NCBI GenBank assembly: GCA_964499985.1
Contig: CAZCMX010000030.1
Location: 1-26,224 of the forward strand
Direction of reading: 5' to 3'
DNA: 26,224 nucleotides
Source: UBA5734 sp964499985
GTDB taxonomy: Bacteria; Bacillota; Clostridia; Saccharofermentanales; UBA5734
This document shows positions 7,105 to 15,805 of this stretch, piece by piece; the stretch's first letter is position 1, and the number at the start of each line of letters is the position of its first letter. Both the position numbers and the translations under genes were made by a program. The notes under the pieces were generated by a model that saw only the letters and a list, made by a program, of their open reading frames with translations, did not search any database and had not been told where the DNA came from.

Positions 7105-7124
7105 TCAGGCCGATATCGGCCTGA
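7105..7124 (+). terminator. 20-bp perfect palindrome after the DUF47 gene
   Basis: TCAGGCCGATATCGGCCTGA is perfectly self-complementary and can fold as a GC-rich hairpin 22 nt after the stop codon. Only a short TTTT occurs, at 7132-7135. It probably ends or stabilises the pit-DUF47 transcript; a protein-binding site is the alternative. Confidence 0.5.
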
Positions 7125-7150
7125 ACCATCGTTTTGCAGATTTAAGTCGA

Positions 7151-7194
7151 TCTTCAACGGATCTTCACACAGTCATCACATCGATCTTGTTAAA
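7151..7194 (+). promoter_or_regulatory. Pho-box-like 11-bp tandem repeats upstream of htrA
   Basis: Consecutive 11-nt units TCTTCAACGGA, TCTTCACACAG and TCATCACATCG (7151-7183) share TCWTCA at the same register; a fourth unit (7184-7194) is more degenerate. The TTCACA cores resemble the GTTCACC units of actinobacterial PHO boxes. GGATCTT is shared with the repeat upstream of pit. TTGTC-N7-GACAA (7233-7249) lies further down in the leader. No clear -10/-35 pair was found. Confidence 0.4.
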
Positions 7195-7275
7195 TGAAGA
7201 TGGTCATCAGTCCAAGACGGGCTGAGGCCATCTTGTCCTTTCAAGACAAACCTTTAGGAAAAGGAAGGGATCGAT

Positions 7276-8493
7276 ATGAGTGAAACCACTGAAACCAATG
7301 AAACCAAAAAGCCTGGCAAACGGCGTCTCGGCTTGATTGCTGCCCTGATCACTGTTGCCCTGATTCTTACCGTCGGTACTGGCGTGGGTGTCTATTATGG
7401 CATTAACCGCCTGCTGCCAAACCAAGCCAGTCTTGCTGCCCCGGAAACCACCGGGTCCAATTCCGAAGCGGTGACCCTGCCGGACAGCTCCAGCCAGGGC
7501 AACCAGGACAACCGTTCTGGCAAATCGTTCAGCCTGGAGTCCTCGGCAGCCCGGACGGATACGGCACGGACAGCCTTGTCGATTACCGAGATTGTCGCCA
7601 AGGGCAAACCTGCGGTTGTCGCGATTGATACCGAAATGACCGTAGCCACCCCCTTTGGCCGCAACAGCGTTGTCCCGTCAGCGGGATCCGGCTTCATCCT
7701 GACAGCGGATGGCTATATTGTCACCAACCACCATGTCATCAATGGGGCCCAGAACATCCAGGTGACTCTCGATAATGGTGACACATATCCTGCCGAACTG
7801 GTCGGCTCTGACCCGGTCAACGATGTGGCAGTCCTGAAAATCGACGGTAAGGATCTGCCCACGGTCGCTCTGGGAAAATCCTCGGATCTGGAGGTCGGCG
7901 AATTGGCCGTCGCAATCGGCAACCCCCTCGGTGAACTCAGCGGTACCGTGACCGCGGGTATCATCAGTGCCCTGGACCGGACGATCACCGTTGATGGGCA
8001 GGAAATGACCCTGCTCCAGACAGACGCCGCCATTAATGCCGGCAATTCCGGTGGTGCACTGTTCAACTCTTTTGGTGAAGTCATCGGCATCAATACGGCG
8101 AAAAACTCTGGCTCTGGCATCGAAGGACTCGGCTTTGCGATTCCGATCGATCATGCTGAGCCGATTATCACCCAGCTGATTGAAAAAGGCTCTGTGCCGC
8201 AGCCGCCTCGGATTGGCATTTACACTCAGGATGTTTCCGCTGACATGGCCAAGCAGTACGACTTGCCTGAAGGGGTCTATGTCGTCCAGGTCAGCCAGGG
8301 CAGTCCGGCTGAAGCTGCCGGAATCCAGCGCGGTGATGTGATTATTGCCATCAATGGCAAGGAAACCCTGACGACGGCCGCCGTCAATGCCGTCAAAAAC
8401 ACCCTCCAGGCAGGCGATACCATGACTCTGACGCTTGTCCGGGATGGGAAAAAGATCGAGGTGCCGGTTGTCCTCGCCGAAGCGACAACCTGA
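7276..8493 (+). CDS. htrA: HtrA-like membrane-anchored serine protease with PDZ domain
   Basis: A 405-aa S1C serine protease of envelope quality control. It has a short cytoplasmic N-terminus, one membrane anchor (about 19-41), a low-complexity linker to about 98, a trypsin-like domain with catalytic H153 (TNHHVI), D183 (NDVAVLK) and S258 (NAGNSGGA), and one C-terminal PDZ domain (about 312-400). This is the layout of Firmicutes HtrA/HtrB. AAGGAAGGG precedes the ATG. It follows the phosphate genes and has its own upstream repeats, so it may belong to the same regulon; this link is an inference. The stop is complete, 32 nt before the assembly gap. Confidence 0.95.
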   Translation: MSETTETNETKKPGKRRLGLIAALITVALILTVGTGVGVYYGINRLLPNQASLAAPETTGSNSEAVTLPDSSSQGNQDNRSGKSFSLESSAARTDTARTALSITEIVAKGKPAVVAIDTEMTVATPFGRNSVVPSAGSGFILTADGYIVTNHHVINGAQNIQVTLDNGDTYPAELVGSDPVNDVAVLKIDGKDLPTVALGKSSDLEVGELAVAIGNPLGELSGTVTAGIISALDRTITVDGQEMTLLQTDAAINAGNSGGALFNSFGEVIGINTAKNSGSGIEGLGFAIPIDHAEPIITQLIEKGSVPQPPRIGIYTQDVSADMAKQYDLPEGVYVVQVSQGSPAEAAGIQRGDVIIAINGKETLTTAAVNAVKNTLQAGDTMTLTLVRDGKKIEVPVVLAEATT

Positions 8494-8525
8494 ATCACCA
8501 TCGCAATAGTCATTTGATCATCAGG

Positions 8526-8625
8526 NNNNNNNNNNNNNNNNNNNNNNNNNNNNNNNNNNNNNNNNNNNNNNNNNNNNNNNNNNNNNNNNNNNNNNNNNNN
8601 NNNNNNNNNNNNNNNNNNNNNNNNN
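8526..8625. other. Assembly gap (100 N)
   Basis: Exactly 100 Ns, the usual placeholder for a scaffold join of unknown length. CATCAGG abuts the gap on both sides (8519-8525 and 8626-8632). The genes on both sides are complete and converge on it, so missing genes are possible but not required. Confidence 0.99.
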
Positions 8626-8637
8626 CATCAGGTCGCA

Positions 8638-9228
8638 TCAGTCATGCCCCCAGCCGTATTTGCCATGGAGCTCGACAAACCGGACGTTCTCGACCGGATG
8701 CTGATGCATCAGGCCCTGGGCATCCCTGGTGATGAGGAGCAGCTGCTGCCAGGCCGGCGGGCCAACCGGGATCATCATCCGGCCACCCGGCCTGAGCTGG
8801 GCGACCAGTTCATCCGGGACCCTGGCAGCGGCAGCCGTGACCATGATCCGGTCAAAGGGGGCATATTCGGGCCAGCCGATGCTGCCATCGCCAATCCGGA
8901 ACAGGATATTGGTGAAACCAAGCTGGTCCAGCCGGGCCTGGGCTGCGACAGACAGCTCGGCAATCCGTTCAATGGTATAGACCGCACGGGCAAAATGGGC
9001 CAGCAAGGCGGTCTGATAGCCGGATCCGGTACCGATTTCCAGAACGGTGCAATCGGGGCTGATATCCAGGATCCGGGTCATCTCGACCACCAGACTGGGC
9101 TGGGAGATGGTCTGGCCAAAGCCGATCGGCAGGGGACCGTCCACCTCAGCCATTGGCTTGTAAGCGTCGTCGAGGAACAGAGCCCGGTCCAGCCGGTGAT
9201 AATATGCCCACAGGGCCTCAGTATCCAT
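8638..9228 (-). CDS. pcm: Protein-L-isoaspartate O-methyltransferase
   Basis: This enzyme uses S-adenosylmethionine to methylate L-isoaspartyl residues in damaged proteins, starting their repair. The 196-aa protein has the family substrate motif 'GFGQTISQP' (about 36-44), the SAM-binding motif I 'VLEIGTGSGYQTALLA' (about 62-77) and post-motif 'PFDRIMVTAAA' (about 123-133). It is slightly short, the usual length being 205-225. AAGGAGG lies 9 nt upstream of the ATG. It is 27 nt downstream of the GGDEF-EAL gene on the same strand and is probably co-transcribed. The gene is uncommon in Firmicutes. Its stop is 12 nt from the assembly gap. Confidence 0.93.
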   Translation of the reverse strand: MDTEALWAYYHRLDRALFLDDAYKPMAEVDGPLPIGFGQTISQPSLVVEMTRILDISPDCTVLEIGTGSGYQTALLAHFARAVYTIERIAELSVAAQARLDQLGFTNILFRIGDGSIGWPEYAPFDRIMVTAAAARVPDELVAQLRPGGRMMIPVGPPAWQQLLLITRDAQGLMHQHPVENVRFVELHGKYGWGHD

Positions 9229-9255
9229 TTTTTGTACCCTCCTTGTCCCAGTCTA

Positions 9256-11604
9256 TCAGCTCAGGAAGGATTCGAATTCAGATGCTGGCATCGGTCGCCC
9301 GTAAAGGTAGCCCTGGATCGCATCACAGCCGAGCTGGAGCAGCAACTGGGCCTGGTCCGTCTGCTCAACCCCTTCGGCGACCGTCTTGATCCGCAAAGCC
9401 CGGGCCATGGCGATCAAGCCCTGGATGATCTCGGCATCACGAGAATCGATGGCCAGCGTATCGATAAGCTTTTTATCGATTTTCAGAAAATCAACCTTGA
9501 ATTGCTTGAGATAGGCATAGGTGGAATACCCCGTGCCGAAGTCATCGATCGCAATGGCGCAGCCCATTTGTTTCAATTCACTGAAAATCTCACTGCAGGA
9601 TTCCGGAGCCAGCATGGCCAGGCCTTCGGTGATCTCGAAAACGAGCCAGGCTGGATTGACCCGGGTCTTGGTGATGCTTTCCCTGACCCGGTCCAGGAAA
9701 TCCCCATTTTCCAGCTGCAGCGGTGAGATATTGATTCCGAGATGCAAGGCCTGCCCTCGTCTTTGGTTCCAGTCGGTGATCTGGCGCATGGCCTCCTGCA
9801 TGACAAATTGCCCAAGCCGGAGAATTTCGCCGGTTTCTTCGGCGGCCGGGATGAACTCGGCCGGACTGACCCAGCCAAGCAGCGGGGAATTCCAGCGCAG
9901 CAAAGCTTCCAGCCCCGTCAAGACCTGTCCATCCGCAGTATATTGTGGCTGGTAATGCAACTCAAATTCCTCGGCGATCGTGGCATTGCGCAGGGCCATT
10001 TCGATATCGTTGCGCCGGCGCACTGCCGCATGGATGGTCTGGTTGTAAAAGGAATAGGCGCTGGACTTCCGGTCCTTGGCCTGCTCGACCGCAGTTTTGG
10101 CGCATTTGAGCAAATCTGTCCGGTCAGAGGCATTTTCAGGATAGGCAGCCAGACCAATGCGAACCCCGACATGGACCGCATAGGGACCGACCTCAATCGG
10201 CCTTTCCAAAAGCCGCAGCAATTGCTCCAGCTTTTCCCGGATGATGTTCTGGTCCGGACTGCAATTGCAAAGCAGGGCAAATTCATCACCGCCCAGACGA
10301 CCGGTCAGCGTCTGCTGGCCATCCTGGAACAGATTCAAACGGCGGGCGATTTCCTGCAAAACCAGGTCGCCGGTTTCCTGTGAATACAAGTCGTTGACGG
10401 CCCGGAAATGGATCACGTCAACGATAGCCAGATATACGGGCTGGCCGGGTCTGGCCTTGAGGATTTCCCGGTCGACCAGAGACAGGAAATAATTGCGGCT
10501 GAACAGGCCGGTCAAGGCATCATGGCTCAACATATGGTTGAGCTCATCGTTGAGATCTTGCAGCTGGCGGGTCCGCTCGAGTACATGACGCTGCAACGCG
10601 TCATTGTGATCGGTTCGCTCCTTGAGCAGCTTCTCCAGGACCTGATGGGTCTGGTTGCTCAGGCTGGCCAGCAGGTAGATGATCAGGATCGCGGCAAAAT
10701 ACAGAAGCTCGGAAGCTTTGATTCCGCGGCTGACCAGAATCAGGACGGGAAGCGACAGGATCAGAATGACCAGGGTGATCGACTGGGCGTTGGAAATCTG
10801 TGGCTTGACCGTGTCAGGCGACTGGTTCCAGGTGCGATGGTGGCTGCTGCGCATGCCATTGGCCAGAAGCAGGATCGAAGCGATGTAAAGCCAGTCGACC
10901 AGACCATTGGGAATATACTGGTCATTGAGAACCTGCGTGATATACAAGAAATCAGCTGCATAAAACTGGATCAATGCGGCAAAGATCAGCCAGAATCCCT
11001 TGTCAATCTGCAGGGGCAAGGTCGAGATCACCAACGCCAGGAAAATCGCCAGGCTGATGGTATCAATGCCGAGGTAGATCAGGGCAATCCAATGTTCCGC
11101 GTCGAACACAATTTGCTTTTCAAAATAAAGATAACTGACTGCTCCAGCCAGAATCAGGCTGACGGTGACCAGATTGAGCAGGAATTGGATCGTCGGCCAG
11201 TGACGGAAATTGAGCCAGGCAAACTGGAGGATGGCCATCAGGAAAAAGAGGTTGGTCAGCAAGTAGAGCGCAGTCATGACCAGACTTGCCGCCGGGTCCA
11301 GATGCAAGATCTGGTTCATGATGGCCCAGACGCTCTCCAAAAGGGTAAAACACAAGATGCCAGCCGTAAAAAGGTATGTCGTGAGCTGGCTCAGAGTTTT
11401 CGAGCGCAGAACCGGGAATAAAACAATCAGCGCCCAGCCCAGTGACAGGGGTGCGACAAGATCCCCCAGCCAGTCCAGGCCAGCCCAGACCTGGATCGAG
11501 TAAATCAGCATGAAAACAGCTGGGACGCCCCACAGGATGGCAGGTCGTTCCGCAATGGTCTTTCTCGAAACCTCTCGAGGATCGGGCTTACTCAAGTTTG
11601 CCAT
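9256..11604 (-). CDS. Membrane GGDEF-EAL cyclic-di-GMP protein
   Basis: A 782-aa protein with an N-terminal membrane sensor of about eight to ten hydrophobic spans (about 22-315), a coiled-coil linker (about 320-358), a diguanylate cyclase domain and a C-terminal phosphodiesterase domain. The GGDEF motif is intact (438-442), although the usual DxD before it reads 'VDVIHF' with the second Asp replaced. The EAL motif is intact (566-568), as are the later 'DDFGTGYS' and 'EGVEQ' motifs, so phosphodiesterase activity is likely and cyclase activity uncertain. The ATG has no Shine-Dalgarno, and a stop lies two codons upstream. A -10-like TATAAC ends 6 nt before it, suggesting a leaderless message. 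Pcm follows in the same operon. Confidence 0.95.
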   Translation of the reverse strand: MANLSKPDPREVSRKTIAERPAILWGVPAVFMLIYSIQVWAGLDWLGDLVAPLSLGWALIVLFPVLRSKTLSQLTTYLFTAGILCFTLLESVWAIMNQILHLDPAASLVMTALYLLTNLFFLMAILQFAWLNFRHWPTIQFLLNLVTVSLILAGAVSYLYFEKQIVFDAEHWIALIYLGIDTISLAIFLALVISTLPLQIDKGFWLIFAALIQFYAADFLYITQVLNDQYIPNGLVDWLYIASILLLANGMRSSHHRTWNQSPDTVKPQISNAQSITLVILILSLPVLILVSRGIKASELLYFAAILIIYLLASLSNQTHQVLEKLLKERTDHNDALQRHVLERTRQLQDLNDELNHMLSHDALTGLFSRNYFLSLVDREILKARPGQPVYLAIVDVIHFRAVNDLYSQETGDLVLQEIARRLNLFQDGQQTLTGRLGGDEFALLCNCSPDQNIIREKLEQLLRLLERPIEVGPYAVHVGVRIGLAAYPENASDRTDLLKCAKTAVEQAKDRKSSAYSFYNQTIHAAVRRRNDIEMALRNATIAEEFELHYQPQYTADGQVLTGLEALLRWNSPLLGWVSPAEFIPAAEETGEILRLGQFVMQEAMRQITDWNQRRGQALHLGINISPLQLENGDFLDRVRESITKTRVNPAWLVFEITEGLAMLAPESCSEIFSELKQMGCAIAIDDFGTGYSTYAYLKQFKVDFLKIDKKLIDTLAIDSRDAEIIQGLIAMARALRIKTVAEGVEQTDQAQLLLQLGCDAIQGYLYGRPMPASEFESFLS

Positions 11605-11610
11605 AATTTA

Positions 11611-11640
11611 GTTATACCGCATCCGGTCAAACTTTGTCTC
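11611..11640 (-). promoter_or_regulatory. Predicted promoter of the GGDEF-EAL gene
   Basis: On the minus strand, GAGACA (11640-11635), an 18-nt spacer and TATAAC (11616-11611) place the likely start at or next to the A of the ATG (11604). Confidence 0.4.
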
Positions 11641-11658
11641 GGTTTTGCATGGACAAAG
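11632..11658. promoter_or_regulatory. Inverted repeat between divergent GGDEF-EAL and MFS genes
   Basis: CTTTGTC (11632-11638) and GACAAAG (11652-11658) are perfect arms 13 nt apart. The repeat covers the -35 of the minus-strand promoter, so it may be an operator for one or both genes. Confidence 0.35.
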
Positions 11659-11754
11659 AGGGATTGTTTGTTACGATGAAAAGAGGCAATTCGAACGGAT
11701 TGTTCCTGAGCATGATGAAGCTTGCGATCCGGGCGTATTCTTTGGAGCTAGGCC

Positions 11755-13032
11755 ATGATATTGAACAGTCCGTTTGCTGCATTGCGGCATAAAAATTTCC
11801 GCTATTATTCGTTCGGCATGCTGGTTTCGACGACCGGAACCTGGATGCAAAATGTGGCCCAGCCCTGGCTGGCCTATGACCTGACCGGTTCACCCTTTCT
11901 CCTGAGCCTGGTTGGGGCGATGCAGTTTATTCCTGTCACCTTCCTGTCCCTGTTCGCCGGAGTGGTCATTGACCGTTTCCCCAAGAAACAGATTTTGCTT
12001 TTAACCCAGGCTCTCGCTTTTCTCGTGACGCTTGGGCTTTCCCTCCTCGTCTTTTCCGGCCAGATCGTCTTCTGGCACTTGCTGGTGCTGTCGTTTCTGC
12101 TTGGTTTGGTCACGACGCTAGATATGCCGGCCCGGCATGCCTTTGCCGTGGAAATGGTCGGTCCATCCGATCTGATGAATGCGATCGCGCTCAACTCGAC
12201 CGTATTCAACCTGGCCCGGGTGATCGGCCCTGCCCTGGCCGGCATCCTGATGGGCAGCATCGGACTGGCCGCCTGCTTTTTCCTCAATGCCATCAGCTAT
12301 GCAGTCGTTTTTGTCAGTCTGCTCCTGGTCCGGCCCTTGCCCCAGGCGAAAACGCCAGACCGTCCGCAAGGGGTTATCGCCACGATCCAGGACGGACTCC
12401 AGTATATTGGCGCCAATCGCGCCTTGCTCCAGACCCTGGTCCTGATCGCGATTGTCGGGACCTTTGCCCCCAATTTCGGCGTGCTGGTGCCTGTCTTTGC
12501 CCGGGAAATCCTGGGCCTGAAGGAAAGTGGCTTTGGCCTTCTGATGTCAGCCCTGGGCATTGGATCTCTGGCCGGAGCTCTGGCCATTGCTGCCCTGAGC
12601 CGTACCGGACCCAGCCGCACCATCCTGGCCTGGGGCCCGGTTGCGACTGGGATTCTGGTCATCGTGACCGGCACGACCGGCCAGCCAGCCTGGACTGCCA
12701 TTGGCCTGGCCCTGGCTGGCCTGAGCTTCATTTTGTTCAATACCAGTGGCAGCTCCAACCTGCAGATCATCACCCGTGATGAATATCGCGGCCGGGTGAT
12801 GAGTGTCTATGCTCTGGTCCTCGGCGGCACTTCACCGCTGGGCAACCTGTATGCCGGTCTGTTTGCGGAAAAACTGGGCGCCCGGGCTGGCTTCTATGCC
12901 TGTGGCCTGGCCATCCTCGTCCTGGTGGGCCTGAAGGTCCTGCTCTTCGACCATCGCCGGCCGACTAGCCCTGCATCCCGCGCCAGATGTCTTCCGGACG
13001 CATCGGCAGACGAGTCAGGCGAACCCCGCTAG
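11755..13032 (+). CDS. MFS transporter (EntS-like MFS_3 family)
   Basis: A 425-aa membrane transporter with about 12 hydrophobic spans. The N-terminus 'FAALRHKNFRYYSFGMLVS' with 'GTWMQNVAQPWLAYDLTGSP', the 'GVVIDRFPKKQILLLTQ' loop (motif A) and 'RVIGPALAG' are typical of the MFS_3 group, which includes the enterobactin exporter EntS and drug exporters. The substrate is unknown. GGAG lies 7 nt before the ATG. The last 22 or so codons run into the 3' end of the convergent molybdenum hydroxylase gene; the overlap is 68 nt. Confidence 0.92.
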   Translation: MILNSPFAALRHKNFRYYSFGMLVSTTGTWMQNVAQPWLAYDLTGSPFLLSLVGAMQFIPVTFLSLFAGVVIDRFPKKQILLLTQALAFLVTLGLSLLVFSGQIVFWHLLVLSFLLGLVTTLDMPARHAFAVEMVGPSDLMNAIALNSTVFNLARVIGPALAGILMGSIGLAACFFLNAISYAVVFVSLLLVRPLPQAKTPDRPQGVIATIQDGLQYIGANRALLQTLVLIAIVGTFAPNFGVLVPVFAREILGLKESGFGLLMSALGIGSLAGALAIAALSRTGPSRTILAWGPVATGILVIVTGTTGQPAWTAIGLALAGLSFILFNTSGSSNLQIITRDEYRGRVMSVYALVLGGTSPLGNLYAGLFAEKLGARAGFYACGLAILVLVGLKVLLFDHRRPTSPASRARCLPDASADESGEPR

Positions 13033-15805
13033 CCTGGTAAATGGCCTCGGCGATCGCCGGGGCTGGGGTATTGATGACCACCTCGCCGATCGATTTGGCC
13101 CCAAAGGGGCCAGTCGGTTCGAGTGTTTCTTCAAAAGCCACCTGGATGCGACCGATATCCGCCCGGGTCGGGATCTTGTACTGCAGGAACGAATTCGTGT
13201 CGACCTGGCCATTCTTACCGTGGCGGACATCCTCATAGAGAGCGAGTCCGATCCCCTGGACGATGCCGCCCTCCGCCTGGATCCTGGCCAGGCTGGGATT
13301 GATGACCCGGCCACAGTCGACGACCCCGGCATAGTCGAGGACCCGGACCTGGCCAGTGGCCGGATCGAGTTCGATCCGGGCAAAACCGGCCATATAGGGC
13401 GGCGGGCTGGTCTGGCCGCCAAAGCTGCCAGTCCCGAGGAGTGTTCTACCGGTGGGGCCCAGGGACAGGGATTCTGCCAGCTCCCGCAATTCGACCGGCT
13501 CGCCGTCGTGGACCAGGATCAGGCCATCGCCCAGCTCCAGCTTCTGGCGCTCCAGCTGGTAGCGGCTGGCCGCCTCATCGAGGATCTGGCGCCTGAGGTC
13601 TTCGCAGGCAGCGATCACCGCCCGGCCGGTGACATAGGTGCCGCTCGAGGCATAGGATCCGGGATCATAGGGCGTGACATCGGTGTCCGCCACGATGGTG
13701 GCGATATTGCACAGGCTCGTGGCGAGGACCTCAGCCGCCATCTGAGTCAGGATGGTATCGGCGCCGGTACCGACATCGGTCGGGCTCATCAACAGGGAAA
13801 AATCGCCACTTTCATTGAGCTGGACCTTGACATTGGCCACATCGATATATTCGATTCCGGAGCCCTGCATGGTGATCGCCATGCCAGTGGCCCGGATTTT
13901 GCCATCCGGCAGAACTTCACGCCGCGGGGTCTGGTCCCAGCCAATCAGCTCCTTGCCCTTGACCAGGCAGCGGTCGAGGGCACTGCTCAGGATATGCTTG
14001 TCGTAGGCGACCGTTTTTTCCCCCTCGCGGACGATATTGAGAAGACGCAACTGGACTGGATCGATACCAAGGGTGTCGGCCAGCTCATTGACGATCGACT
14101 CGACAAAGAAAGCGCCCTGGGTCGCGCCGTAGCCCCGGAAGGCCCCGGCAGGCATTTTATGGGTATAGACGACTTTGGCCGAAAAACGGGCATGCTCAAG
14201 CTTATTATACAGGGGCAGCGATTTTTCACCGACCAGGCCGAGGGTCGTCCAGCCATGCAGGCTATAGGCACCCTGGTCCGAGAGGACATCGACGGTCAGG
14301 GCCCGGATCGTGCCGTCGCGATCCGCGCCGAGCCTGACGGTGCCCCGCATCGCATGGCGGCTGTTCGAGGCCATATAGGTCTCCTGGCGGGTATAGACGA
14401 TTTTGGCCGGCTTGCCGGTTTTCAAGGTGACGATGGCCGGAAAAATCTCCGAAACCGAGGTTTGCTTGGCCCCAAAGCCACCCCCGACCCGGGGCTTGAT
14501 CACACGGATCCGGCCGGAGGGCAGGCCAAGGGCGAGGGCAAGCTGGCGCTTGATGTGGAAGGGGACCTGGGTCGAGGAAATCACAACCAGGCGGTTCCAC
14601 TGGTCGAGGTAGGAATAGCTGCGGAAGGTCTCCATCATCGACTGGGCCTGGGCCTGGGTCTGGTAGGTCCGTTCCAGCACGACGTCGCACGCGTCAAAAA
14701 CCGAGGCATCGTGCGGCCCGAAGGTATAGTCATGGGCTCCGACAATATTGTGGGCGATGTCCGGCAGCCCGATACTGTCCGGCAAGTTGAAGACCAGATG
14801 GTCCGGCTCATGGACCAGGGTTTCGCCCTTGAGGGCCTCATCGATCGTCAGAACAGCAGGCAAGACCTCATAATCGACCTTGATCAGGCGCAAGGCCATC
14901 AGGGCGGCGCGCTCGGACTCGGCAGCAACAATCGCCACCTCATCGCCGGCATAGCGGACCTCGCGGTCAAGGATCAGGCGGTCATAGGGGGATGGCTCGG
15001 GATAGGACTGGCCGGCCAGCGTGAACCGCGTCTGGGGCACATCCTCCCAGGTCAGGATCAGCTCGACGCCGGGCACTTTTTTCGCTTTGCTGGTGTCGAT
15101 GCTGCGGATGCGGGCATGGGCATGCGGTGAACGCAGGAGCTTGACCACCAGCGCATCCGGGGCGGCCAGGTCATCGGTATAGACGGACCTGCCATGCAGA
15201 ATCGAACGGCTGTCGAGCTTCTCGACCGCTTTGCCAACCGATTTTCCTCTCGCCAGGCCAGGCAAGACGACCGCCTGGCCGTCGCTTCTGGCTGGAGCGG
15301 GATTGATGACGGTGGCTTCAACCGGCCTGGCATCCGGTCCGGCCAGATAACGGCGGATGGCGCGCAACTGGCCGACATAGCCGGTGCAACGGCAGAGATT
15401 GCCGAGCAAATACTGGTTGATCTCCTCATCACTGACGGTCCGGACGGCATCGGCGGAACGCGCCAGCAACTTGTTTTTCAGGGCGATGGTGGAGAGGATC
15501 AGGCCCGGACTGCAATAGCCGCACTGGTCGGAACCCTCGGCGGCCAGACAGCTCGCGACCTGCTCCACCTCATCATGCAGTCCTTCAATCGTTTGAATGC
15601 TCTGGTTCTGGACCTGCCAGGCCAAGGCCGAGCAGGACAAAACCGGTTCACCGTCGGCAAGAACGGAACAAAGACCACAGTTGCTGGTGTCACAGCCACG
15701 CTGGACGGACTTGTAGCCCAGATTGCGCAGGACATCGAGCAGGACATCAGCCGGGTCGACCTCGACGGCATGTTTTTTATTGTTAACGGTTAATTGGATC
15801 AGCAT
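12965..15805 (-). CDS. Fused [2Fe-2S]/molybdopterin subunit, xanthine dehydrogenase family
   Basis: A 946-aa molybdenum hydroxylase combining two usual subunits. Residues 1-155 are the two [2Fe-2S] domains: plant-type cysteines C38/C43/C46/C58 and helical-domain cysteines C95/C98/C138/C140. Residues about 190-946 are the molybdopterin domains with 'GGGFGAK', 'AFRGYGATQG' and 'GAKSIGE', whose E908 corresponds to the catalytic Glu of xanthine oxidase. The layout resembles E. coli XdhD and clostridial selenium-dependent hydroxylases. No in-frame TGA is present, and selenium-cofactor genes such as selD or yqeB are not seen. The substrate is probably a purine or another N-heterocycle, but this is an inference. 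Its ATG overlaps the FAD-subunit stop by 7 nt. Confidence 0.94.
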   Translation of the reverse strand: MLIQLTVNNKKHAVEVDPADVLLDVLRNLGYKSVQRGCDTSNCGLCSVLADGEPVLSCSALAWQVQNQSIQTIEGLHDEVEQVASCLAAEGSDQCGYCSPGLILSTIALKNKLLARSADAVRTVSDEEINQYLLGNLCRCTGYVGQLRAIRRYLAGPDARPVEATVINPAPARSDGQAVVLPGLARGKSVGKAVEKLDSRSILHGRSVYTDDLAAPDALVVKLLRSPHAHARIRSIDTSKAKKVPGVELILTWEDVPQTRFTLAGQSYPEPSPYDRLILDREVRYAGDEVAIVAAESERAALMALRLIKVDYEVLPAVLTIDEALKGETLVHEPDHLVFNLPDSIGLPDIAHNIVGAHDYTFGPHDASVFDACDVVLERTYQTQAQAQSMMETFRSYSYLDQWNRLVVISSTQVPFHIKRQLALALGLPSGRIRVIKPRVGGGFGAKQTSVSEIFPAIVTLKTGKPAKIVYTRQETYMASNSRHAMRGTVRLGADRDGTIRALTVDVLSDQGAYSLHGWTTLGLVGEKSLPLYNKLEHARFSAKVVYTHKMPAGAFRGYGATQGAFFVESIVNELADTLGIDPVQLRLLNIVREGEKTVAYDKHILSSALDRCLVKGKELIGWDQTPRREVLPDGKIRATGMAITMQGSGIEYIDVANVKVQLNESGDFSLLMSPTDVGTGADTILTQMAAEVLATSLCNIATIVADTDVTPYDPGSYASSGTYVTGRAVIAACEDLRRQILDEAASRYQLERQKLELGDGLILVHDGEPVELRELAESLSLGPTGRTLLGTGSFGGQTSPPPYMAGFARIELDPATGQVRVLDYAGVVDCGRVINPSLARIQAEGGIVQGIGLALYEDVRHGKNGQVDTNSFLQYKIPTRADIGRIQVAFEETLEPTGPFGAKSIGEVVINTPAPAIAEAIYQASGVRLTRLPMRPEDIWRGMQG

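Noticed and set aside
13220..15130. 636-codon open frame on the plus strand
   Set aside because: It is antisense to the molybdenum hydroxylase, which has clear cofactor motifs. The product is Asp/Gly/Gln-rich low-complexity with no fold signature; GC-rich codon use leaves the opposite strand open.
12965..15805. Selenoprotein or proven selenium-dependent hydroxylase
   Set aside because: There is no in-frame TGA, and no selD, yqeB or yqeC gene in the window. Family resemblance alone cannot show the labile selenium cofactor.
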